Source: Calliphora vicina (Eukaryota; Arthropoda; Insecta; Diptera; Calliphoridae). From it: 64,000 nucleotides of DNA. The stretch covers positions 55,776,395-55,840,394 of the forward strand of contig NC_088783.1 in the NCBI RefSeq assembly GCF_958450345.1. The letters are read 5' to 3'. The translations under genes and the position numbers were made by a program. Numbering within the stretch: the stretch's first letter is position 1; every line of letters begins with the position of its first letter. Shown here piece after piece: positions 1 through 11,817 of the stretch. Below the pieces are notes generated by a model. It saw only the letters and a program-made list of their open reading frames with translations. It ran no database searches and was not told where the DNA came from.

Positions 1-1687
1 TCCGTACTGATCCTATAAATATTATGCTACTAAGTACTAAAATTTTTTGGAAGTATTAGGCATTTTAAAATATGAGAAAAATCAATTAATTAAGATTGTC
101 TCAGAAATTTCAAAACTTAAGTAAACTCATAGTAATCTATTGCTAAATATAATAAAATTAATTGAACCAAACTATTTTCATGTAGTGCCCAAGTCACCAA
201 AATCGAAATTTAATGCTTTAATAACCAATTTTAATTTATGAGCTCAATATTTATTTTACTTCTCATATATTATATTAATAAAACTTTGAAATCAAACAAT
301 AACCAACTATTTTTAAGTGCATATTTTTATATTATAAGAGCATATTTTTCGTTTTTAAGTGCATATTTTATGCGCATAAAACACTTTTTTTAGAGCATAT
401 TTTTGGTTGCCCTGTTTATAACTTTTTATAAGATAAACTTAATGATTCAAAAAATTGTATGAAGCTATGTAATTTGTAATGCATTTGAAGTAAAGAAAAA
501 TTTAATGATTAAATTAGAAATTAATTGAATAAATTGTTAGTGCTTTATCACTAACTTTATTATAATTCAATAATAAATGTTTAATTATTGAATAATTATT
601 AATTGGGGATAATTCATTGTATGAGATATACAATGAGATTTATTGGAAAAGGATCAGGGGAAATCCTTTCAAAAATCATAGAGAGAGAAACCAGGGTTTG
701 GTTGTAGGGGAAATATATGGGGATAGATTGATTCTTAGGAAACCCGAGATGAGGAGGAATTGTTTCTGAGGAAACAGGAGAAATATGGGAAATATTGTTT
801 CTTAGGAAACACGGATGAGACTTATTCTTATAGGGCAAGATAAATAAAAAGATTCCAATTATAGTTTGATTTCAATAACTTACATGTTATTTTATTTCAA
901 AGTTTGGTGATGAGATGAGTGGGGAGTCTTCTGGTTGAGATGTCCTTCTCTGTTCAGCTTCTAATCGGTAAGTAATTAATAAGAATTTCATTTGGAAGTT
1001 CTCAACCAAAAAACTCGTTTTTAAATATTGTACAAATTCATTTTAAATTGTGGGATATAAATTCAATAGCAAATTAATTCACAATAATTCCAAGGTTGGG
1101 ATTAATATAATATTATAATAGAAATTTCAAATTACAAATATAATCAGTATGTTTCAACTTTTAACATTAATTGTATAAAGAACGAATAATTAAATGAATG
1201 AATTTAACACGTTAGAAATGCTATGAAATTAAAAAAAATTGAAAACAGCGAATTTTTTTACAAAAATTTCGACGAAAACACTTCAAAAACATATTTGGAA
1301 AAACTGCTGTAGCCATAGGTAATATCAAAAAGATTTCTCGGTGTCATTTTTGCAGAAAAGTGATAATTTTCTTAGGCTCATATCTTGCAAACATTTCGGA
1401 ATTTTGACAGTTCATTTTCAAGATAAAATCTTAAAAAACTTTTAAAAATTCGAAAAAAAATTTTAAAGCTGCCTAAAAGTATGCTTTAGCTTATAAGAAT
1501 ATAATAGTTTATGGCCCAAAAGCAATTAATTCCTTTAGTTTTTTCTAACTAATTTATATTGATCTACTTAAATGGTGTTAAGAATCATTCTTAGGAAGTT
1601 CATATGTTATAGAAAATTTTTTATTGAGATCTGAGGTACATTTTTGTAGTTAATTGTTTCCTTGAATTTTTAACGGTTTGCTACCAT
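1..1687. other. AT-rich non-coding DNA, no gene seen
   Basis: No frame longer than about 75 codons and no recognisable domain. Around 630-840 there is a purine-rich stretch with loose repetition of an AGGAAAC motif. The remainder is AT-rich sequence without a repeat family that recurs elsewhere in the window. Confidence 0.6.
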
Positions 1688-2554
1688 AGTTGGGGGTAGT
1701 GCATTAATTTTTAACTATCACTAATAGTTAGTGGTAGTGTAATATAATGCACTACACTATAATTTTTAGTAAAAAATATTCCCGCACTATTTTTTTCAAC
1801 AAAGAAATGTTTTACTCTATTCATAGTTTAAGTTAATATATTTAAGGAAAAATGTAAAAGCGGTATATAAATACACAAATTACAATAAAAAGAGAAATAA
1901 GCAATTACACAGAAAATAATTAGCGATTGTTGGCTTTAAGTAAAACAAGCATTTCGAAATTCGAATCACTTAGTTTATTTCTCCGAGGAGAATCCACCAT
2001 TCTACTAAAAGAAAATAAACGCTCTACTGGAGCAAAAGAAACCAAAGGCGTGTTAAATTTAAAAAACATTTGCCTTATTATTGGATATTTTTTGAGACTG
2101 CAAATATCAGTGTCCGAGCTTAAAAGGAACGCACGTATTTCACTTTCTATGCCATCTTTCTTCACAAAGGTTGAAGGTCCTAATATTGAAGGTGTTAATA
2201 AACTAAGTAATTTCTTCAATAACTTTTTCACTTACTGTCAATTTCCCCAAAATCTAAGAATCCTACATTATCAGTGTTTTTTTTTTGTTATTATTTCTTC
2301 GGATGCTGAAAAACACTTTGAAGCTTGCTCAACAAATATCTGTATATTTAATATTCTAGTTTAAACTGGAATAACTTCATGATTGATTTATAGTTAAAAA
2401 AATATCACTATCACTAAAAAATATTAGTGATAAAAATATAAGCTTCACTACCACTAAAGCTGATGAAAATTAGTTAAAAATATATTTTTTAAAATAATAT
2501 TTAGTGCTAGTGAAATGTTGATTGCACTCAACATTTAGTGCACTACTCCCAACT
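1688..2554. mobile_element. hAT transposon relic
   Basis: The two ends form an inverted repeat of the form AGTTGGGRGTAGTGCA followed by YTAA. Many extra copies of a GTAGTG/CACTAC motif lie just inside both ends, which is typical of hAT subterminal regions. Similar sequence (TTGCTACCAT on the left, TTGCTACTAT on the right) lies outside both ends and may be an eroded target duplication; a few extra T/C bases separate the right copy from the terminus. The interior carries the C-terminal part of a hAT transposase on the minus strand. The element is strongly deleted: only about 870 bp remain. Confidence 0.7.
1920..2231 (-). pseudogene. hAT transposase C-terminal (dimerisation) domain, remnant
   Basis: About 100 open codons read on the minus strand end at a stop near the left side of the element. 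The part from KKYPIIRQMF through FNTPLVSFAPVERLFSFS to RRNKLSDSNFEMLVLLKANN matches the hAT family C-terminal dimerisation region, whose hallmark is an A-x-VERLFS core followed by R-x-x-L-x-d and a final LKAN. This domain normally ends a transposase of 500-700 residues. Upstream the frame soon meets stops, and no zinc finger or catalytic DDE region is present, so this is a broken remnant. It is enclosed by the inverted repeats at 1,688 and 2,554. Assignment to hAT is firm; the subfamily is not. Confidence 0.8.
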
Positions 2555-5218
2555 CTTTTTGCTACTATGGAACTGAACAGGGAAAAAAAGGTAAACAAAA
2601 ATCGATTTTTTTTAAAGTTTTTTGCGATTTTGTAATTGAAGATGAAGTGTTTTTGATTTTATATGTTCACAATTTTTGTTCTTTATGACAAGTGCTACAA
2701 CTTTGCCTCAGAGAGTAAATCAAAATTCAGGAATGTTTGCAAGATATGAGACTGAGAAAATGATGATTTTTTTGCAAAAAATGAGACCAAGGCAACAAAT
2801 ATCTTTGGGCAAAACTGGGAGACACGGGTCTTTTATCACGCAGTGCTATCCGTATAAGGTGTTGCATTCTGTTATTCTGCACAAAATTCTTTGAATTATT
2901 CGTTATTCGATAATGGTAATTTTTAAAATATTCGAATAATTATTCGTAAGAAATTAATCGAAAGATTATTAGTCGAATGAATACCCTAACAAATACTAAT
3001 GCTCCTAAAAGTATGCAGCCATACGTAGTTATAAGTTCGTTCTTCGTATTATATAGAATGGTGCGTATGAGCAATTTTTATGACAGTTTGCAAAATATTA
3101 CTTATACATATCCACCTCAGCTCAAACGCCATTGGGTAGAGACATGAAATTTGGAATATATGTATGCACCCCTTCCTATGTAGATTCACTATGAGGGATT
3201 TTTTAAATTCAGTATTTTTGTAAATTCGAACCATTAAAGGGTGCAAATGGGAAAATACATATTAAGAAAAAATAAAACGCAAAATTATAAACAATGTTTA
3301 GAAATTTTTTTAACTAGAGTGCGAAGGGAGATTGGAAAAATTCGGGCAAACAGTTTGGTACGTTTTTAAAACATTGGAAAATTGGAGTCGTATCAGACAT
3401 ACATATATTTGTCATACAGAATTTTGCCAAAGTGAGGTATTTTGAAATTTCAAACTTCAAGACAAACCAAAATATAGAATATTTGGTTGTATTCGAAAAT
3501 ATAAATTAAAAAAAATATTTTTTTTCAAAAATAAGTATGTAAACCTAAACAGGGTAATTAATTTTTTTTTGGTGAAGTGGTTTAAAATATAACAATGTTT
3601 AGTTGAAAATATATGACAAAATTAAATCAATTGCATATCAACAAACGCCTTTGGACTTCTTGCCTACAGCCTATCAAACAATATTTACATACATAAAAAT
3701 CTAAACATAAAATTTTCCTAAAGCCATAGCACAATAAATAGAGTCTTCATTATCCAGCCATTCAATAAAACTACCTATTATCTTTTTGCTAGATAGTCAA
3801 ACACCCCTGTTTGCCAGGGATTAAATAGTCGGTAGTGCTAACTGCTACTATTATGTTCCTTTTTGGCCATCATAATCTAAGTTCAAGTGACAAGCATTAA
3901 ACGACTTGTACAGCTACATTTTGTTACAACTATATATAAGCTGATGTTGCACTCCTTTTATCTGATCAAATAGATTTTGCTTTTAACGCTAACAGTCTAC
4001 TTATAGTGGGCTCTTGATAGACATACATTTGAAGTTGGCTGCATTAAAAGAGATTTTTATCTTTTCATTTTATTGGCTGAAATAAAAACATTGTGACAGG
4101 TTTTTCTCTGTAAAACTTAAACAACCGAAACACGTGCTGTTACAATTAGTTACTATTTTCACAGTTAATCTATTGCTACAAAAGTGAACAATATTATTTT
4201 ATGTTATTTTAAGAGCTTAAAGAAAGTCCGTAACAATCTAAGGCTTAAATAAATAATTATTATCAAATAGTTTTATGGGATTTAGTGTTAAAGATAAAAC
4301 AATAAATTAAGTGTTAAGCAACAACATAATTTGTCTTTGAATTTTGTGAATAACCAGCAATTTGACATACGATTTCTATATAAAAAATTTACAAATTCAT
4401 TGCATGTTAATATTTAAATTCTTATAATTTCAAATGTACAGCTATTTCATTAAAGATTCATTACTCTACTTTAAATTCTATGGAAATTTACATTCTCTTA
4501 CAAACATAATAATGTTTAAATGAGTATTGAGGAATATGTTGATTTTTATCTTTAGTGAATCTTGAGAAAATGTAATTAATTAATTGCTAATCATGTTAGA
4601 AATGTCTATGTAACACATTTAACTTCTCTAAATCTATTAAGGATTTTGCTTGAAATTATCAAAATATCTCACACATAGGAACTCAAATATACTTACATAC
4701 ATTACTGTCAATAAGAGAATGTTAGTAAAATTATATGTATGTATGTGTACAATAGGGTGGCCATCATTTTGTAGTTTTTCGAATTTCGATGCTGCCAAGT
4801 CCTAAAATTTAATCTAAATGGTGGTACATTTTTAAAAATTAAATGTTGCAAATAAATTCCTAAAAAAATTATTTGGAATTTTATTTACCAATCGATTTGT
4901 AAATATAAAAGTTTTATAACATCTTTGAACCATAAAAAATATTAAAATTTAACGAAAATTCTCTAAACAATCTTAAACGTGTTAAATATAGAATTTTGAG
5001 TTTAATTTGTTAATTTCATGTTGCACTTTTTGAAAAATATAATTTTTCGTAGCCAGCCTACGCTTGCTAAATAACTAACTTGCGGAAGTTTGCTTGGATG
5101 AACAAAAGAAAGAAGAGAAGAATGCTGCTGTTTACAATTGTTGCTAAAGTTGAATGCGGCAATATTTTGAAGCGGTTTATGTCAAGGAAAAAAAAAATTT
5201 GTTGATGTTTTGGAAATA
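2555..5218. other. AT-rich non-coding DNA
   Basis: No supported gene. 2,640-2,900 contains a short open stretch without known motifs. 3,040-3,250 has higher complexity and could be an old repeat fragment, but I cannot assign it. 3,640-4,730 looks like single-copy intergenic sequence with ATGT/ACAT-type microsatellite bits near 4,730. Confidence 0.5.
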
Positions 5219-5626
5219 AAATTTTGAATTTGGAAAATTTTACCTCAGATTCGAAATCAGCAAATGTTGAATACATTTAAAAATTTACGCCGCCATATTG
5301 GATCTGCCATTTTGAATTTGAAAAATTCTACCTCAGATTCGAAATCAACAATCCTGAATACTCCCTTATACTGATTTTCATGCAAATCAGAAGATATTTT
5401 AAAATTTACGCCGCCATATTGGATCTGCCATTTTGAATTTAAAAAATTCTACCTCAGATTCGTAATCAACAATCTTGAATACTCTCTTCAACTGATTTTC
5501 ATGCAAATTAGAAGATATTTTAAAATTTACGCCGCCGTATTGGATCCGCCATTTTGAATTTGAAAAATTTTACCTCAGATTCGAAATCAGAAACCTTGAA
5601 AATCTCCGTATACCGATTTTCATTTC
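5219..5626. repeat. 121-bp tandem repeat, about 3.4 copies
   Basis: The phrase ACGCCGCCATATTGGATC starts at 5,287 and recurs at 5,408 and, with one change, at 5,529, giving an exact spacing of 121 bp. Each unit continues with CCATTTTGAATTT, a CTACCTCAGATTCG motif and a CATGCAAAT motif. A partial unit precedes the first full copy at 5,219-5,280. Units differ by a few substitutions, so the duplication is not very recent. Confidence 0.9.
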
Positions 5627-7547
5627 ATTCACTGTTTCCTTATAGTTTTGGCCACAAAAATGTTTAAAATTAGATATAGTGCAGTGGTTTGGACAATGTG
5701 TCTGAATTATAGCGAATATTCAATAACCTTTTAATACACCGACACTTTCAGCAGGGATGTAAAATGATAAATAGATATTGTACCAATCCAATTGCCCTTC
5801 ACACTTTTCCTATTACCTGATTTTAATCCTTCTGCAGTTCTTGTGATGAATGAAGTCATATATTGTCATTTTTACGGACGAGAACGCGACATTCGATAGT
5901 ATTTGAATTAAAGAAAGCTAATAATTTATTTTTATTTTTTCCATCTTTCAATAGCATTTTAGAGCATTGTGTTTAGTGCAAAAGGTTTTGTCATTTTATT
6001 GTTTCAACTGTATTAGCAATAAACATGGGTTCAAAAACGTGACAAAAAATTTAATTCGTTTTCAACTACATCTAGGAAAATGTAAATATTTGCTAATTGG
6101 AACTGCATATTTTAAGTCATTTGTAATATTTACATTCATTTTTTCTCATTACGTTTGCAAGACGAATTTGTTCAATGAATTTCAATAAAAATATTGTATT
6201 TGTTATTTGAACCATGCAGAAATATAAGGTTATAAAGTATTTGGATAATTTTAGACGAGAAATAAGACTTATTTGTATTGAACTAAATAAAAAAATTTTT
6301 ATGTTTGAACATCTATGAGTAAATGAAATACAAAATCTAAACATTAGCTGATTTTGATCAAATTTTCTGCCTTTAGTTTTTAGATGACAGAGAACAATTT
6401 TAAGTCTTGGTGTTTTAAATCCAAAAAAGTCTAAAATAAGGACCACCCTAGTGTAAACAATGTTGTATTTATTTATGTGGTTGTAATGATTTTGTGCAAC
6501 AATAATGACAACTATTATGCAACTGCAACCGAAACAAAACAACGAAAATATGTAGTTACAAAATAGACATTTGTTAAGATGTAAAGAAATAGTTACACAC
6601 ATGAAGTAAAATATATACGAGGATAGTTAGATAAAAGCTGCAAATAAGCCAAATCAAAATATTTCTTAAAAACCTATAAAGTATACATATGTAAGTAAAT
6701 CAAATTATGTCCATTTGCCTGTAAATTTAGACCTTTTATCACAATTTTGACCATCTGCAAGCATAGTGACCAATAAGATCCAAATAGTTGATCCACCTCG
6801 CTAACAGATGCAATCACACTGACGAAAATCCCCACCATAGAATGCCATATCTATTTGAAGGGTTTGTTTGTTATAATGGTTGATGGCGTTACTGCATGTT
6901 GGTGGAAAATGTTACTGTTGATAACGCATTTAGTTTTGTGTGATATTTAAATGACATTTTGTTAAGTGACAGCTAACAAAGAGTGAAGACTTCACAGTTG
7001 TGATGGTGAGATGTAATGTAACTAACTGAATGATGATGATACAAATACATGTTTCTTCATTATGTCACAATGCTGCTGATGTGGATGTTGCCGTTGACTA
7101 CTGAAGAAAAAAAACGCAAGCAGAAACAGTAAGATGAACAATGATGGACATGTGACACTCATGGTGATTTGTTTTGTACTAAGTATTTAGTACAATTACA
7201 TTGTTTAAAACATTTTTGTATTCGTTTTTGTTTTTTTTTGGTTAGAACTAAAAAATAGCAGCATTTCCAGTGGTTAGTTATTGTTTAAGTTAAACAATGT
7301 AGACATTAATTGAGTTTAAATGTTAGTAGCCAGGATTAAATGCAAAAATATTTCTGTCAAAAATACACACGTTACTGCATAGAATGTGTTTAGTTTAAAA
7401 ATTTAACAAAATTTGGTGTAGAGAAATATTAAGAAAGAAAAATAGACAAGTAACATGGATCTTATTTAAGCCATTACATTAAATACCCACCTAAATATTC
7501 AAGAAGTGGTGACAATTAAAAGAATCTAGCACGGACCATTATTACTT
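5627..7547. other. Non-coding DNA, probably single copy
   Basis: The longest open frame (6,117-6,602 minus, 161 codons) is an AT-driven run of hydrophobic residues without domain or codon signature, and I do not call it. 6,700-7,150 has a more balanced composition with ATG/GATG-rich stretches and could be regulatory DNA, but no specific site can be supported. Confidence 0.5.
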
Positions 7548-9175
7548 TTTCCTGGTGAAAAAAAATTGGGTTAAAAAATATTTTCTATTTTCTATGACGT
7601 TATGTACGTCGCACAGTGGTATGAGAATAAAAAAGAGGAAAATAAATTTTTAACTTCTAAACCCTTACGCCGATTCGAATGAAGTTTCACATGCGCAAAG
7701 AAGAAGTGCAGTCGAGTTTAAGTTTTGAATTTGGACCTCATGACCCCACCAGGAGCGGGACCAGGGGTTCCCAAAGTAGGACATCTCTGGTATGTTCAAT
7801 TTTTAAAATGATCCTATTTCTTCGTTTGTGTTCCGATTTAAAAAAATGGAATGGAAAAATAAAAACAAATTTTGAAATTTGTTATTTAGTATCCCGCAAT
7901 TCCCAAAAAAATCTTGAAAAATCCCAAAAATGGGATTTTTTCGTTTTTTGGCTATGATATCCATAATAGGGGCGGGGTTATCGGAACCCTTTACAAGATA
8001 ATTAAGAGCTTATTGGGCCAAATAAAATAGGTTACTATATTTCGATATCGAGTATGCGATTTGAGAATTTTTGCCCTGAAGTTGAATTTTACATAAAAAA
8101 TAGGCATTTTTTGAATGGACCTAATCCCGTCGGTATCAAAATTTACAAATGTTTTTTTCATTTAAAATATTTGGCGTAAAGTTAGCTTTTCAAAAAGTAC
8201 AAATTCATTATACATCCTTTTAGAACATTTTTAGATAACTTAAAAAGAATAAAAGTACTTTTTTCCCAAAAGAATTGCGAAAAATCGCCTTTTTTAATTT
8301 TTTTATATTCAAATGCATGTAACTTTGGACTCAGTCATAATTTTTAAACATTTCTTTCTTTATTTGAGATATAGATCTATTGTTAATCCTATAAAAGAAA
8401 AATGGATAAAATCGGAGAATATTTCCAATCGCGGTCACCAAAAAAATTGTGTAGGGTAAAAATGTTGAAAATTAAATTTTCAAATGCGAATATCTCCTAA
8501 GCTATAATAGCCACGACGAAGTTTTATGTAATGCTTGACGAGCAGATTCTGTATGTGTAATTCTTTTTAAATCTGAACACAAACGAAAAAATAGGATCAT
8601 TTTAAAAATTGAAGATACCCGAGGTGTTCTACTTTGGGAACCCCTGGTCCCGCTCCTGGTGGGGTCATGAGGTCCAAGTTCAAAATTTAAACTCGACTGC
8701 ACTATCTCTTTGCGCATGTGAAATTTCATTCAAATCGGCGTTAGGGTTTAGAAATGACAGATTTATTTCCCTCTTTTTTTATTCTCATACCACTGTGCGT
8801 CGTTGGTTAGGTATTTGAAATAGCTATCATTAGATATCTATATTTCCTGTGTTACTGACATAATAATCCTTATATGAATTAAAAATAGGTCAGAAATCAT
8901 GTAGTAGTAGTTTTTTGCTTTTATCTCAGCCATTTGTGGGCCGCTTCTCTCACTTTAAATAGCTACCATACCGGGACTATAGCGTATATATTGATATATG
9001 TATGCATTATTATTGTAAGTTATTCGGACATGGCTATATCGATTCTGTTATCTATATAGATCCAGAATATACATATATTCTTTTTGGGTTCGTAAAAGAA
9101 AAATGTAGAAATTACAAACGGAATGACAAAATTGTATATGCCTGTCCTTGTCTTTCATGCTGAAGGGTATAATAA
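7548..9175 (+). mobile_element. DINE-1-like element (type A), interrupted
   Basis: The segments at 7,548-7,606 and 8,803-9,175 join into one copy of the repeat here called type A. The order is the GGGTTAAAAAATATTTT block, the TACGTCG target, CTATCATTAGATATC, the GATATATTGAT block, GGACATGGCTATATCGA, TCCAGAATATACATATAT, and GTAGAAATTACAAACGGAAT before the GAAGGGTATAA end. This series resembles, from memory, the Drosophila INE-1/DINE-1 (Helitron-derived) family, which shares the ATGTCCGTCTGTCCG and AAAGTATATATATTC blocks. The copy has lost its left end. It is split by the Transib-like insertion at 7,612-8,797. Confidence 0.75.
7612..8797. mobile_element. Transib-like non-autonomous transposon with long inverted repeats
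   Basis: The element starts CACAGTGGTATGAGAATAAA and ends with the reverse complement of this sequence. The inverted repeats continue for roughly 240 bp on each side with only scattered differences. They are flanked by a 5-bp direct repeat, CGTCG (7,607-7,611 and 8,798-8,802). A CACAGTG-type heptamer start and a GC-rich 5-bp target duplication are known features of the Transib superfamily, the relative of RAG recombination signals. The 700-bp interior has no transposase-like frame, so the copy is non-autonomous. Short open frames in the inverted repeats are by-products. Two further copies lie at 19,530-19,814 and 38,266-39,985. The superfamily is inferred from termini alone. Confidence 0.7.
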
Positions 9176-9629
9176 CATTATAATAGTCCTTTAGTATAAA
9201 TGTATTGTTTATTTATTAGATTAATTTACCACTAAAATGTTTTAACAAACAAACGTATAAAACAGCAACATCTATAAACAACAACAACAAGAACAGTGCA
9301 ATATCGTAATAATTACATTTATGAAATACATTAGTATTGTTTGAATATGCAAGTTTATTTTAAAGTGACTTTATATGTGTTATATACAAAAATTTACTCA
9401 CTTATTTCGATACACACACACAATTGCATGTGAAACCACAGCATAAATATTCAGGCAAACATTCCATAATAATCAGGGTGAGCAAAAATAGTTTTTGCTA
9501 TTCCAGTAAGTCTACTGCAAAAGAAACCCAAAAAACTTCAAACAATAATTTATATTATTTTTTTTCGATCTATCAGACTAAGTTCAAAAGTCAATTTCCC
9601 AATATTTTATAAAGTTATGAACAAGTTTG
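9176..9629. other. AT-rich non-coding DNA
   Basis: Contains a short CAA-rich tract near 9,280 and a CACA tract near 9,412. No gene or known repeat is visible. Confidence 0.5.
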
Positions 9630-9760
9630 ATATTCTTAGAACTCTAAAATATCAGTCGGCCCATAAAATTTTAATTTCAGAATTAAAAAAAAAATTGAGA
9701 AAATGTCACATACGATAATTTGGCGCTAAGGACTCGATCAGATTCACTTTCTTAGCGTCC
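9630..9760 (-). repeat. Dispersed repeat D (reverse copy)
   Basis: Shares in the same order a block reading ATCAGTCGG, AAAATTTTAATTTC and ACGATAATTTGGCGCTAAGG with the reverse complement of 38,065-38,170. Parts recur at 40,225-40,260 and 63,815-63,945. The family is unnamed. It repeatedly lies beside the right ends of type A DINE-1-like copies. Confidence 0.6.
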
Positions 9761-10199
9761 CACAGTAGTGCCTGTAGAACTAGTGAGATTGCAAAAACTG
9801 CATGTGCCCCTAAAAATAATTGCATAAACCTATTTTATAGGAAATTGTCCAACGATTCCAAATTGGTTTAGAAGATATAGCCCTTCAAAGTTGACTGATT
9901 TTCAGTGTTCAAGCAGACTATTTTTAGGTAATTTGGTCCGCTTTCAGATACAGTATCTGTTTGTTTTGAGTTTTTGCAGGTAAATCTATATTTACCAACT
10001 ATCAATTTTTGCAATATTTCTCAACTTTGATGGAAAATAACAAAAAAAAACTATAAATTTCTATATTTGACATATTTTTAAAACAAGTTCCTTGCTTATT
10101 CTTTTCCATATACATAGCCCCAGTTTTTTAGTTAGAGATAAAATTTTGAAAAAAAGACATGATTCCAAAAATGTGTTGAAAAAACTCGACGACCATCAT

Positions 10200-10340
10200 T
10201 AATACATTATTATCGACCAATAATATTTCAGTTTGCAAGAGAATCGCCGGAACTCTTAAGAAGCACAGTGAAAGACATTCAAGAACAAATAAATAAGATT
10301 AAACCAACAAAGCTCGAAATCAGTGAGGGAAAATAAATTG
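10200..10340 (+). other. Exon-like open stretch, unrecognised
   Basis: A splice-acceptor-like AATATTTCAG ends near 10,233. The following frame reads FARESPELLRSTVKDIQEQ and about 16 further codons, mostly charged and helix-forming, before a TAA at about 10,336. Composition is clearly less AT-biased than the surroundings. It could be a relic exon or a piece of a transposon ORF. No matching upstream exon was found. Confidence 0.25.
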
Positions 10341-10467
10341 TATGTAGTTACGAATTCCACTTGACCATGGTTGATGGAAAAGTAGCCAAATTTTTTTGCA
10401 GTTTTTTTTTTAATTTTTTTGAAAACTAATTTTTTTCGAATTGTTTTATTAAATTATTTTTTTTTAA

Positions 10468-11496
10468 ACCCGTGCCGACTTGCGATTTAGTTTTGAGGTG
10501 CATTTATAATGGGAAAAAAATGCAATTTTTAAAATTTTTGTAAAAATTTTGCCATTAAATAATTACTTTTGCAATTTAAATTAAAAGAATCGAAATGTGT
10601 ACGTAATTTTAGTAAAACTTTCAGAACATATGTATTTAAATTTACCAGGACTATAATATTATGAATAGGTTTTACTTAAAATTCATAACAGTAAGGAAAT
10701 AAAGCTCACTCGACAAAAAAAGGTCAAATATTTGGTTTTTCTCGAAAATTTCAAAATTTAAATCGCAGGTACGGAAAAACTATAGGAGGAATTGTCATAC
10801 TTTTTCATATTTTTATTCTCTGTTATGTTCTCAATAAATCCCAATGTTAAAAGGTTAAAAATTCTGAAATTTGTTTAACAAAATTTTTGAAAATTTTAAA
10901 TTGGAGTTTTGAAGCTGCCGTTAAAAAAAATATTTTTTTTGGTCATACCTGCGAATAGGTTAATTGTATCCTATAAAGATAAAAACTCACATACAAGTAA
11001 ATATGGATATATTTTAAGTAAAAATGTACTTTTATTATAATATTTCTCAAAATATGTTAATTTTGTTCCTACATTTCTTGTTCTAGTGGCCTGAGATACG
11101 TTAATGGCCTGGCGATTTTTTAATAACTTTAACATTTTTTAACCAACTTTTGTCTTTTATATCTTATTAGAACGACAATTGCGTGTACATTTCGATTATT
11201 TTAAATTAAATTCCAAAAAAAATTGCATTTTTCCCCCTTGTAAATGCACCTCAAAACTTCAGCGTCGTTGCGGCACCAGTTAGCGTTATCCTATCATCCT
11301 AATATTTTACATAACGAGTTTCTACAATACATAGAACCATTTTGGAGGGGGGGGGGCGGCCTGTACCTAGAAACATTTTTTCGTCCATACAATCTTGGTG
11401 CACTCTAATGTACACATTTCGATTCTTTTAAACTAAATTGTAAAAGTAATAACTAAATGCCAAAATTTTTACAAAAACTGAAAAATTGGCACGGGT
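10468..11496. mobile_element. Foldback-type inverted-repeat element
   Basis: ACCCGTGCC at 10,468 pairs with GGCACGGGT at 11,488-11,496. Inside, blocks such as GAATCGAAATGTGTAC and GTAAAAATTTTG recur in inverted orientation. A second inverted copy with GAGGTGCATTTA and CGAAATGTACACGCAATT lies at about 11,165-11,260, so the right arm is partly duplicated. No coding capacity is seen. A run of ten G near 11,346 lies between the two right arms. Superfamily unknown. Confidence 0.6.
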
Positions 11497-11817
11497 TGAA
11501 ATCATGATAGAAAGACAAATTTTCATATGTAACTATAGTTTTATATATATAAAAAAATAGGTATGCGTTCCAAAATTCTAAAAAAAAAAATTTTGGAACA
11601 CCGTTATATAGATTTCTGAACACTTTCATATTATCAAGGGTAAGACAAAATGAGAACCTCTGCAACATGTTAGCAACGTCTTCTGATCCACATATTTCAC
11701 CACTGCGCCATGTAAAGTCACGAAAAAGTTAGAAAATAATTATAGTTCAGAAATGATTAAATGGTGCCACTGGGCGTCCGTCTGGCTGGCTGTCCATGTA
11801 AGCTAAACTGAATTTTT

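Noticed and set aside
1927..2364. 145-codon plus-strand open frame
   Set aside because: Antisense to the hAT dimerisation domain, which has the recognisable family motifs on the minus strand.
6117..6602. 161-codon minus-strand open frame
   Set aside because: AT-driven hydrophobic composition, no domain, no splice partners, and an overlapping frame on the other strand.
7679..8818. Open frames of 69-92 codons in the Transib-like inverted repeats
   Set aside because: The same peptide appears on both strands because the arms are inverted copies. It lacks transposase motifs.
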